Shown: piece by piece, positions 42,158 through 51,822 of the stretch
Layout of the letters: each line of letters starts with the position of its first letter
Numbering within the stretch: the first letter of the stretch is position 1
Assembly (NCBI GenBank): GCA_021464415.1
Contig: CM038468.1
Span: 1-64,000, forward strand
Source: Lonicera japonica
Taxonomy: Eukaryota > Streptophyta > Magnoliopsida > Dipsacales > Caprifoliaceae
Direction of reading: 5' to 3'
DNA: 64,000 bases
The notes under the pieces: generated by a model
Database searches by the model: none
Seen by the model: only the letters and a program-made list of their open reading frames with translations
Told to the model about the DNA's origin: nothing
Position numbers and translations under genes: made by a program

Positions 42158-44640
42158 CTACTGGGACGGCGTATGCTGACGGATGACCCTCTCGCCCAAG
42201 TAGAAGAGAAGGCCGTACTCATCCCGGATAAGCCGCCTGGTCCTCGAGGCGGTCAGAGCACGGCCATACCCATAATGATGACCCAAATCACCCCAAGGGG
42301 CCCACTCAATCTGAAAAGAGAATAAGATTTTATTTCAGTATTTTATATATTCTACTCTATCTGACTATTGAAAAGCAAGAAAACTAAAAATATTTTACCT
42401 GCTCCTCCCGCAGATCATGAATAGCAGCAGCTCCGGTCTCCCGAGTCCGGTATACATAGGGAGCCCTATAGTTCCCCGCGATGAATCGGCGGAGAAAAGG
42501 GAACTGGTCCTCGTTCTCAACGAGGAGATCCACCTGGGCGCGACCCAGACGGGTATAAGCTACAAACCAGCTCTGAAAAGGAAAGATAGAAGAAATCAGC
42601 AATGATCAAACAAAGTAATGAGCAAAGAACTGAAGCAAAGACAGAAAGACTAAAAAATGTACCTCCCACAGCAAAGAAAAGCCCTTGAGGTTCAGGGCTA
42701 AATGACGAGAGACCTGGTCCATGGCATCATAAAGGACTGCAAGAATGAAGCCTCCCCAGTCATAGTCAAACATGAGGCTGAAGTCCCGAAGATAGGGCAA
42801 CCACCAAAGATGAGCCGTGTCCCCACCAAGAGCCTCGAATAAATCATGGAGTGTCAGTAGAAGAAGGACGCGGGCATACTGACGCGCCTCCTGACGGGTC
42901 ATAGGAACCCCTGAAGCGACTAGCCGAACCCTCTCTGTGGCTAAACGCGTAACCAAGACGCCCCGAGGAATCGTGTCACCAGAACTCCGCCGCTCCGGGA
43001 ACCATCCTAATGAACTAACAATGCCCTCGGCTGTCAGACGCAGGGGAACGTCGATCTGAATAGGGACCCCCCCTGAAGGAATCCCGGTCAGAGCAAAAAG
43101 ATCAAGGGGTGTCATCGTCATCTCACCCCAGCTCCAGTGAAAAGTATGAGTAGTATCCCACCAGTGGCAAGCCAATGCCGACACCAAAACTGTCGCCCTA
43201 GAAACCCGCTCCGGGAGGGCGTCGAAGAGGGAGCCAAAAGGAGTCGCGAGAATCAACTCCTGGACAGGGGCCGGTGCCCGTCGCCACTCCGAAGATATAG
43301 TGTTGGGGGAACCCCAACCGCGGCCAACCCACTGCAGACAAAGGAACGAGTATGGGGTTATGAGGGTACTTTGGTGTAATTATGAGAGTTATAAGGCTAT
43401 AGGGGTAAATTATGTAATTTTCTAAAAACTGAGGGTACTTTGGTGTAATTATGAGAGTTATAAGGCTATAGGGGTAAATTATGTAATTTTCTAAAAACTG
43501 AGGGTACTTCGGTGTAATTATGAGAGTTATAGGGCTATGGGTGTAAATTATGTAATTTTCTAAAAACTGAGGGTACTTCGGTGTAATTATGAGAGTTATA
43601 GGGCTATGGGTGTAAATTATGTAATTTTCTAAAAACTGAGGGTACTTCGGTGTAATTATGAGAGTTATAGTGCTATGGGTGTAAATTATGTAATTTTCTA
43701 AAAATTGAGGGTACTTCGGTGTAATTATGAGAGTTATAGGGCTATAGAGGTAAATTATGTAATTTTCTAAAACCTGAGGGTACTTTGGTGTAATTATGAG
43801 AGTTATAGGGCTATAGGGGTAAATTATGTAATTTTCTAAAAACTGAGGGTACTTTGGTGTAATTATGAGAGTTATAGGGCTATAGGGGTAAATTATGTAA
43901 TTTTCTAAAAACTGAGGGTACTTTGGTGTAATTATGAGAGTTATAGGGCTATAAGGGTAAATTATGTAATTTTCCAAAACCTGAGGGTATTTTGGTGTAA
44001 TTATGAGAGTTATAGGGCTATAAAGGTAAATTATGTAATTTTCCAAAAACCTGAGGGTACCTTGGTGTAATTATGAGAGTTATAGGGCTATAGGGGTAAA
44101 TTATGTAATTTTCCAAAACCTGAGGGTACCTTGGTGTAATTATGAGAGTTATAGGGCTATAAGGGTAAATTATGTAATTTTCCAAACCTGAGGGTACTTT
44201 GGGGTAATTATGAGCGTTATAGGACTATAAGGGTACATTTTATAATTTTCTAAAGGGTATCACAGGTAAAAAGTACGAGTTTCACTAAATCGGACATCAT
44301 TTCTGGGCAGGCATGCATACTAACATTGTTTAAAAATACATGCAGGAAACAACAGAAATAATGGAACAGATAAATACACAAAAGGAAGACATACCAGAGA
44401 TCGACGGCGAATCTCGTGAGAGACAGGCTCCATCAAGAGCCATGGGACATCCGGGACCGGAGCAGCCCGGGTAATGTCTCTATAGACCACCGCCCGACCG
44501 CGGTTGATCCCATCCTCATCATACCAATCCAAGTCCGCCCAGTCGTCATGATGAGGGCTGCAGCGGAGAACGCCCTGAGCGTCTGTAAAAGTGACCTCCT
44601 CCTGGTCACCCTCCAATCTATCAGGATGTGCGGGGTCCAT
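42158..44640 (-). CDS. Antisense spliced gene with plant-mobile-domain-like segment, four exons
   Basis: Exon 1 44640-44395 (82 codons), exon 2 43331-42663 (223), exon 3 42572-42399 (58), exon 4 42310-42158 (50 plus TAG). Every junction is GT...AG and phase 0: G|GTATGT, CTGCAG|TGG; GAG|GTACAT, TTTCAG|AG; CAG|GTAAAA, TTTCAG|ATT. Exon 2 has HTFHWSWGEMTMTPLDLFALTG, read in two pieces here, which resembles the plant mobile domain (PMD) core. PMD proteins MAIN and MAIL1 act in transposon silencing in Arabidopsis, and TE-borne PMD copies are known. The TAG at 42158 follows CAG codons and may be a recent nonsense change, since the frame stays open to 41951. Intron 1 is about 1.06 kb and contains the 69-bp minisatellite. 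Confidence 0.7.
43362..44255. repeat. 69-bp minisatellite, about 13 units
   Basis: Units begin GAGGGTACTTTGGTGTAATT and end in a TTTTCTAAAAACT segment. The start at 43362 recurs at 43431, 43500 and 43569. Later units carry substitutions and 1-bp indels. The whole array lies in intron 1 of the antisense gene. The length is a multiple of three, which is why a long false frame crosses it. Confidence 0.95.
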
Positions 44641-44777
44641 CAGGTATAGGTAGAATATGTGAAAAGGTCGGAAAAATCGGAAAAGCGGCAGGGCTTCCGC
44701 GCTCGGAAAAAGAGAAAAAAGAGAGCTAGAGAGAGAAGGAGAGAGGAGAGAATGAGGTGGAATGAGCTCAGCAAGGG

Positions 44778-44861
44778 ATTATATAGTGAAGAGGATTGTC
44801 GCGCGACAAATGGCCACATTGTCGCGCGACAAAGACCCCTGTACCGAAGTGTCGCGCGACA
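44778..44861 (-). promoter_or_regulatory. Promoter-like region of the spliced antisense gene
   Basis: Minus-strand CTATATAAT at 44778-44786, about 140 bp before the exon 1 ATG. Perfect TGTCGCGCGACA lies at 44797-44808, 44820-44831 and 44850-44861. The order and spacing resemble the LTR promoter. Confidence 0.75.
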
Positions 44862-45701
44862 ATCCCCCCATCCCCTGAATTTTTGACTTTTTTTCTCATT
44901 TTTTATCTCCTGCAGGGGTACTTCAGAGAAGCAGTTTTCGAAAATTGCTAAAAAACCGCACACTCAGGATGAAATTTAAAGAATAAAACTTCCAAATCAT
45001 CTCTCCGGAAAACGCGAGAACAGAATGCCATGATTAAAGTAGTCTCTGATCTCACAGAAAGGACCGAGACCAGCAATGAGAAAAGGCAGAATGCCACGAT
45101 AAAACGGGAATAGAAAAAATTGAAAAAGTAGAAAAGAGAAAGAACCCGTATGAGCGCCCAGAGCGAGCGAGAGAAACAGAAATACAGAGTGACAGGGAGA
45201 GCCACACCAAAAGTGACAGCTAGGCCAAAACCGGCTCAGGGCTTCGTTTTGGGTGAGTAAGGCTCCTGATCACGACAAAGGGACAAAAAGACTCCTGGTC
45301 AAAAACAGAGAAGGCCAGGAAAAGTCTTTCCCAAAAGAGGAAGAAATAAGGGCATCGAAAAAACAGAATACGATGTGGGCCCACCAAAAGAGAAAACTAA
45401 GAAAAGAACAGAGATCAGAGGTTGAACTTTCAAACAAATTTTCTTTTCAGCATGATAAAGGAGAGATGGTTTGGAAAAAATCTCGAATCATCGCACTGCG
45501 AGAAACAAGAGAAAATCGAAAACTGCCTTCCAAGAGAGGTTTCCTCGCTCGAGGAAAACATGAATGTAAAATTCAAGAAAGGCGCAAGAAAACGGATATC
45601 CGGATAAGATTAGACCTTGAGGAGCTCTTACCACCCTCACGAGGATTTATCTCTCTTACTCTAGCGGTCTAAGAGAGACAATAAGTATGTTTTATCACAA
45701 C
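44862..45701. other. Purine-rich region before the second minisatellite
   Basis: Short frames only, the longest + frame being 139 codons of K/E/R-rich sequence (45253-45672). I see no recognisable domain. It is probably untranslated 3' region of the element. Confidence 0.5.
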
Positions 45702-46437
45702 ACAAGCCCTTTTCGGAGGCAAAACACAAACACAAGCCCTCGCCAGAGGCAAAAAGTACTCACAAGAAGCCCTCCCAGAGGCAATTGTCTTTCTTCTTAC
45801 AGATTAAAAGCCCTCCCAGAAAGGCACGGTGTAGCAATGGTAGTCCTCCCACCTGAAGGCGAAGCCCTCCCAGAGAGGCACGAACGGTAGTCCTCCCACC
45901 TGAGGCGAAGCCCTCCCAGAGAGGCACGAACGGTAGTCCTCCCACCTGAGGCGAAGCCCTCCCAGAGAGGCACGAACGGTAGTCCTCCCACCTGAGGCGA
46001 AGCCCTCCCAGAGAGGCACAATGGTAGTCCTCCCACATGAGGCAAGAAGATCTAAAAAGCCCTCCCAGAGAGGCACGGTGTAGCAACGGTAGTCCTCCCA
46101 CCTGAGGCGAAGCCCTCCTAGAGAGGCACGAACGGTAATCCTCCCACCTGAGGCGAAGCCCTCCCAGAGAGGCACGAACGGTAGTCCTCCCACCTGAGGC
46201 GAAGCCCTCCCAGAGAGGCACGAACGGTAGTCCTCCCACCTGAGGCGAAGCCCTCCCAGAGAGGCACGAACGGTAGTCCTCCCACCTGAGGCGAAGCCCT
46301 CCCAGAGAGGCATACGGTAGTCCTCCCATCTGAGGCGCAAAGTGGAACAAATGAAAGTCCTCGAAAGAGGCAATGAGGTAACACAAGCCCTTTGCGGAGG
46401 CAAACCAATCGCCAAGCCCTCTCCGGAGGCACTCACA
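45702..46437. repeat. 46-bp minisatellite with degenerate edges
   Basis: Core units GCGAAGCCCTCCCAGAGAGG...CACCTGAG repeat at exactly 46 bp (for example 45905 and 45951) between about 45804 and 46333. Related shorter CAAGCCCT...GGAGGCA units flank it on both sides. Tandem repeats before the 3' LTR are common in Tat elements. Confidence 0.93.
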
Positions 46438-46547
46438 AGTACTTCTATACGCATACACTTTCTTAGAGTTCCTGCGGGAGCCATGGATCAAGGTCTCTTC
46501 CAGTCGCCTCAATTCCTTGCAAGCAAGGAGCTTGAGTCGAGAGGGTC

Positions 46548-48112
46548 TGTAGACACCCCGATCCGTGACCCCCGCAAGAACCCTAACGACCTCCGAGAAC
46601 TACTATTTTGGGTCCGGGACCCACCCGAGGACCCGGTACTACACTAGGAGGGTTTGTCGCCCGACAAACTTGTTTTTTAGAGAGATTGTCGCACGACATA
46701 TCACATTGTCGCGCGACAATCCCTGATATGTCGCGCGACAATTCCACTATGTCGCACGACATTCCCCCTCTGCACCAGACCAACCACTTTCTGACACATC
46801 AATCTGTCAGAACCATCACTTCAGCCGTTTGTCGCGCGACATTCCCGTATGTCGCGCGACATATCACAATGTCGCGCGACATTCTCCTTTTTTAAGGAAA
46901 TGTCGCGCGACAATCTCTCCCGAGCAGTATAAATAGGCCAACACCCCCAAGGGTTCAAGGGCGGCAATTAGAATCCGAGAATTTGGTGCTTTAGATCTGA
47001 TTTTTATCAAGCATTTATTTTACTATTATCTTATTTCTGAAGAATTCTCGAATCTATTTCAACACTCGACGTGTTCCGTTTCTGGAATCGATTTCTCGGA
47101 AATATCTGAAGAAAGAGAAGATTACTATCGCCAGAGATCCCTCTGCCGTATTATATTTTCTTTCTTATTATTATTCTCGTCAGGAAGGTAAAGAAAGTCC
47201 CTTCTAGTATTTAAGATTAGATATCTGTGTACTTGTTTTACTTCTGTTATTCTGTCCACGTTTTATTTGAATAAACTTATTGTCAAGTTACCAATAGTCT
47301 ACCGTTTTCAAAACAAAAGACCCTGATAAAACTACTTTCAAAACCAGAAGAGTAAGTACATTATCGTCCGGATAAACCCTGTTTTCAAACCCCGGACCGA
47401 TAAAAACTTATCTAGGAATTAAAATCCACACATCCTGTCTTTTTCATAGACTGCGACGTGTCTGATAAACTCTCCTCAAAGAGTTCAAATTCCATATTGA
47501 ATTAGTCCCGACATAAAGATCCGAACCTTTTTCAAAATAATCACAACTCGAGAAAACCGTCATTATCTGAGGAAATAATACGGAATACTCTTTCAAAAAT
47601 AAAAGGTTTTTGTCATTTGTCATTTACATCTTTTAAATATAAAAACATCGGATCTCGGAACACAAAGGTTTTCATCCCTTTCCCCGTTTTCCCGAATTAG
47701 GGTTTTTTTTAGAAAGTAGTAGACTGTCGGTAAAAGCATCCAAGTTTTTCAACATAGAATAAACTTATAAGACCACTAGAGACCGAAAGGGCGGAATGGG
47801 TGCTTAATACCTTCCCAAACCGTAATATAGTTTCCGAACCCTATAAGAATCCCGGTTTCGCAGACAAACGTGTAAAGAAAGGCTTGTCTATAGCCTTTCC
47901 TCTTACACGACCTTTTTTGTCCGTTTTCTCGTAAAAACGTACTGGCGACTCTGAATGAACCCCCTTGCATCTAGAAATAGAACGTAGGGAAACTTGATAT
48001 GAATCAACGAAAACGCTCCAGCAAATGGAACGACGGAATCAGTTCCGACGTCCCATGACCCCCACCACCAACGGGGACGAGACCCGGGGGGTCGCATTTG
48101 CGGATTCTCACA
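46548..48112 (+). repeat. 3' LTR of the Tat-type element
   Basis: 1565 bp, offset 16951 from the 5' LTR, with the same palindrome array (46655-46912) and TATA box (46928-46935). It ends CTCACA, followed by the second CATGC. Confidence 0.97.
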
Positions 48113-48117
48113 CATGC
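48113..48117 (+). repeat. Target site duplication CATGC, right copy
   Basis: Matches 29592-29596. Confidence 0.95.
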
Positions 48118-48286
48118 TTACCAAATTACAGATTCAAGTAACTGGTTTCCAACCCTCAAAGTTCTGCAACTTGGAGCACACTGCCCAGAGTTTCTGCAGA
48201 TATTCTGCAGAACCCCTATCCACAGCAACAATTCCTGCTGCAACTATCCAGAGAAGTGGACTTCAAAGACTCACTTTAATGGTGTT

Positions 48287-48331
48287 AATAAGTCTCCTAA
48301 TAACCAGGAGATTTTGAGGGACAGAAATGGT
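48287..48331 (+). other. 3' UTR block complementary to ORF2 (E5)
   Basis: Its 25 bases at 48307-48331 are the exact reverse complement of ORF2 28803-28827. The outer arm at 48287-48297 pairs mostly with 28837-28846. Confidence 0.85.
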
Positions 48332-48677
48332 TTTGTGGAGTATATCAAACCAGCCTCATAGTGCTCTCTTTCCTGCCCCCATTATCTGCAAAATCCACAC
48401 CTGCAGAATTCTGTTCTGCAAGCTTTTCTGCTGCTCCCCTCTCCTCTGGCCCTCCAGTTTGAAGAAGCATCACAAGGATATCTTTAACTTTCTCTCAAGC
48501 AGCAATCCAGCCCCTACTGCTACTGCTCATTCTATGGTTTTCTACAGAATTACTGTTCACAGCTCCAACACTGCAGAAATTTGGTTTTTTGATGTTGATG
48601 TCTTTTGCACCACCTCTTGTAATATTTACATTTCTCATATTAATATAGCTAGCAATGTTTTAGGTGGTAGTATTTTT

Positions 48678-48727
48678 AAATTGGATAGTGGACTTAGGCA
48701 TGTGTACCTAAGTCTATTAACCAATTT
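48678..48727 (+). other. 3' UTR stem-loop A (E5)
   Basis: AAATTGG / CCAATTT outer and GACTTAGG / CCTAAGTC inner, with an 8-base loop. Confidence 0.75.
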
Positions 48728-48814
48728 TATTTCTCTCATTGTTGTTTGGTTTTTTTGGACCTTGGAGAGGGTCCTTTTGTCTCTCCCACCTTCTTTTTAG
48801 TTATTTATGGATGA

Positions 48815-48839
48815 CTCTATGACCTTTTAGGTCTTAGAG
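48815..48839 (+). other. 3'-terminal hairpin B (E5)
   Basis: CTCTATGACCT, loop TT, AGGTCTTAGAG. ACC/GGT replaces GCC/GGC of E1 and E6, a compensatory change. Confidence 0.75.
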
Positions 48840-48842
48840 GTT

Positions 48843-48877
<35 letters not shown>

Positions 48878-48879
<2 letters not shown>

Positions 48880-48891
48880 CTAAACCCTAAA
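48878..48891 (+). repeat. Telomeric repeat tract T5 (two units)
   Basis: Only CCCTAAACCCTAAA between the E5 poly(A) and the E6 leader, the shortest tract in the window. Confidence 0.9.
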
Positions 48892-48898
48892 AAAAACA

Positions 48899-48964
48899 AT
48901 GAAAATTTCTAGAGAGAGAAAGTGTAAAAATTCTCTCCAACCTCTCTCCTCTCACTTTTATTAA
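48899..48964 (+). CDS. Conserved leader uORF (E6)
   Basis: 21 codons, core SRERKCKNSLQPLSS, ending 12 nt before the ORF1 ATG, as in E3 and E8. Confidence 0.5.
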   Translation: MKISRERKCKNSLQPLSSHFY

Positions 48965-48976
48965 TATTTTATTCCT

Positions 48977-51822
48977 ATGAGTTTTCCGGCGGCCTCTATG
49001 AGTTTTCCGGCGATCTCCGACCATTCTCCGGCCAACTCGCACCACCAAGGTACCATTCATCTCCCACCACCTTATACACACTGTTTGAACCCATCTACAG
49101 ACCTGCACGCGCCTCACGCGCCACCCCACAGCACTATATACGCGCCTCACGCGCCTCCCCTCAACCCTATATACGCGCCCCACGCGCCGGTAGCTATGTC
49201 CCAAGAACACTCAGAACACCACCCCAACCTTCCTCCTACCACATACACATCACCTGCTATCACAGAGCAGCAACATTGCTTTGAGAACCCCTTCAAAAAT
49301 GCTCCACACGCGCCTCTTCACGCGCCCAAGCCTGCAACTCTTGCTCCACCACCTTTCCCCCATGAAAGGCCTGAAAACCTCACCTTTCAGCCACAACCCA
49401 CCCATTCTCTTATCGATTTAACTGACCAAAACACTCCTTCAGACCTTACACAGTTTTTGAAGCTCCAGCAGAAACTGTCGGAGCAAAACCAACAGTTGCT
49501 TCAAATGGTTTCTTCAATGGTGAAGAGCAAAAAAGTCAATGCTCAAAAATTGTTTAATGTTGACAACCCTCGGTCCCAATACCAACAGCAAAATCCCACA
49601 GATACAGTCAGCAAATCGGTGAAATTTGGTGAGGTGTTAGTTAAAGAATTTATAGCAAGTGCTCGTGAAGATGCCATTGATGCCCAACTGCTTAAGGTTC
49701 TAAATCAGCAAAATACCAGCCACGAAAACAACCCATCAACCTCCAATCATAGCCCAAATACCACCCCAATCTCAACCTCTTTACTCAACCCAGCAATGGC
49801 CATGGCAGAAGCCGAACCAGTCAAAAATGATGCTCATATTCAAGTTGTATTTTCTACAACTCCAGCTCCAATGGAGGATGCAAACAGGCCGTTGAATCTG
49901 GAAGAAAGGGAAAATCAAAATGTTTTGGCGCCAAAAATCAATACCACTCTATTACCCACAGGTCAATGCCCAAACCAGGTAGATATCACATGTACTAACC
50001 CACAGAACTCAGCCACAGTCTGCAAGTCAGATGATTGTCCCAATGCTCCTGACAACTCTGATATTCCTGCCACAAAACCTTCTTATGCCAGTTTTTTGAG
50101 GCCCAAGGCTGTACTACCTACCATCCCTTTCACACAGCTGCCAACCCCTTACAAAAAAGGAAACATGATGGCTGTCAAAATCGATGAAAATGTGTACCAA
50201 GCATCTCTCAGGCAATGCCAGCACAACCTACATGGCAGACTCATTCTCAAACGGGGTAAACCACCAATCAAAGCCATGGATCTTCATCTTTTACTCTCTA
50301 ATGTGTGGAACATACGAGAACAATGGTCTCTCACCCCCATTGGCAAAGGTTACTACACCATTAGATTTGCCAATTCAGAAGATAAACAAAAAGTATGGAG
50401 TGCTGGCCAAGTGAATCTTCAAGAAGGAAGTTTCAATCTATTTCAGTGGTCAAGAGATTTTAAACCCAGCCAACAGAAGCAAACCAGGGCTCATGTTTGG
50501 GCCAGGCTTCATGAAGTGCCTGAGGAATACCTTCACCACCATCTCATTCTTTCCATGGCCAATGTGATAGGCTTCCCTGTGAGCATAGACCCTTTCACTC
50601 TTAAGAAAGATTTTGGTCATTACTGTCGTGTAGAGGTGGATGTAGATCTTAAAGGTGAGCTTCCAAACTCTATTCTAGTGGAAAGGGAAGGCTACAACTT
50701 CGAGATTGAGATCTCATATGAAAAAATCCCTGAACTGTGTGCACACTGCTCTGTAATTGGACACTTAGTCACTGAATGCAGGACCCTCAAAAGAGCCCAA
50801 CAACAGCAAGAGCAAACATCTAAACCAGCAGTCAAACCCCACACTAAGCATAAACCACATATCCATAAATCAGCTCCTAAAGATCCTCAGCCTAGCTCTA
50901 ACCACTGCCCAGTTGACAGGCCTCCTAACCCTTCCATCATCAACCTAGAACCTGCTAACAACTCTCCTCCCAGCAAGAATAATCACCAAAATGCTGCCAA
51001 TGTCCCAGTGCAAAGCATCAATGCCCAAGCTGAACACATACCCATACCCTACCAACATGACCACCAGATCAACAACAACCCAACTGTCAGTCAAAACACT
51101 GAGCATAGCCCTGAAGCTCAAAATGCCTCCCCCAACACCTCCCTAATCAGTCCTTTAGAGGCCACTGTAGTCCCATGTTCTGTAAATCAGTGTTACACCC
51201 CCCCCCAACTCCTCATGCTGATATTCTTCCTATCCACATTCCTCCATCACCCACCTCCATACATAACTCCTTCTCACCTCTAAATGGCAAATTCTGGGCA
51301 GACCTGGCTGATGAAGATACTTTGATTAGCTCAGAAGCAGCAGCTGATGAACAGCTTCAAGAAATCCTTCCACATGCATGCATTCAATTAATGGAGGATG
51401 CCAACACATCTGTTTATGACCAGGCCACCCCCCAGGCAAAGAGTAATACCCCCCATACAGTGCACTGTATATCTTCCTACAACTCAGTTAGTCACACCTC
51501 TCAGCAGATAGGCAACAGCAAAACATACTCAGCCCCTAAGTCTCATGCTGCCCAAGCAGTCCATTCAAAAGCAAAACAGAAGAAACTCAGAGTTGCTGCC
51601 AACAGGAAAGCCAGATTTGAAGCCAAATATACTCCCAGCATCAGCTCTCAATCTAGTTATGTAGAGGCCTATGAAGATAGACTCTATAATGACATCATGG
51701 CTAGGAATGCTGCAGCCCAAAATAGTCCTATGGACAGCTCTGAATCATGTTCTCAGGAAAAGCCCAACTCCACAAGTTCTGATAGTACATACTACAGAAC
51801 TACTCCCTCAGCCTCTCAATGA
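48977..51822 (+). pseudogene. LINE ORF1 RNA-binding protein, one C-run frameshift (E6)
   Basis: Open from 48977 through the H/A/P region (many CACGCGCC-coded HAPP units), the coiled-coil-like LQQKLSEQNQQLLQ, the DUF4283-like core (KPSYASFLRPK, nt 50080) and the knuckle CAHCSVIGHLVTEC (nt about 50739). At the nine-C run 51198-51206 the frame shifts. The old frame stops at 51283, and the family tail (CIQLMED, YEDRLY, SQEKPNS) continues in the other frame to 51822. Slippage at the homopolymer or a sequencing error could explain it. The stop overlaps the ORF2 ATG (ATGA). Confidence 0.88.

Larger units (their letters stand above)
29597..48112 (+). mobile_element. Complete Ty3/Gypsy Tat-lineage LTR retrotransposon, 18.5 kb
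   Basis: Two 1565-bp LTRs beginning TG and ending CA, a CATGC target duplication, a PBS, then gag, protease and RT-RNaseH-aRNaseH-integrase frames, then about 7.7 kb of additional DNA with minus-strand genes and minisatellites. The second, archaeal-type RNase H and the large non-pol 3' region are known marks of the plant Tat group (Ogre, Retand, Grande and relatives). All + strand frames are open and the LTRs are almost identical, so it is recent and possibly competent. The base composition is richer in G+C and CpG than in the LINEs around it. Confidence 0.95.
48113..48800 (+). pseudogene. Putative ORF3 of E5, split by the insertion and frameshifted
   Basis: The +1 frame that would start at the ATG at 29589-29591 was cut by the Tat element in its third codon. 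To the right it stays open to 48361 (YQITDSSNWF, NKSPNNQEILRDRNG), then continues in another frame, open at 48327-48800. That frame holds the segments FYRITVHSSNTAE and FKLDSGL seen in E1 and E6. So there is one frameshift near 48330-48360. The coding status of ORF3 is itself uncertain. Confidence 0.4.
48113..48877 (+). mobile_element. E5: 3' portion after the Gypsy insertion
   Basis: Last ORF2 codons to the TAA at 48139-48141, then a 3' UTR with the complementary block, stem-loop A, hairpin B and a 31-base poly(A). Confidence 0.94.

Noticed and set aside
43198..44046. 282-codon minus-strand open frame with a 23-residue peptide repeat
   Set aside because: It runs through the 69-bp minisatellite, whose length is a multiple of three, so openness is automatic. 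The region is an intron in the antisense gene model.
45253..45672. 139-codon plus-strand frame rich in K, E and R
   Set aside because: No homology recognised, purine-rich composition explains the openness, and no promoter or partner is visible.
45760..46512. Several long minus-strand frames rich in WEDYRSCLSGRASPQVGGLP
   Set aside because: Products of the 46-bp minisatellite read in all frames. Three overlapping frames are open at once, which real genes do not show.
29597..48112. Integrated virus
   Set aside because: No envelope, movement or viral coat gene is seen. LTRs, PBS, gag-pol order and dual RNase H fit a Tat retrotransposon.
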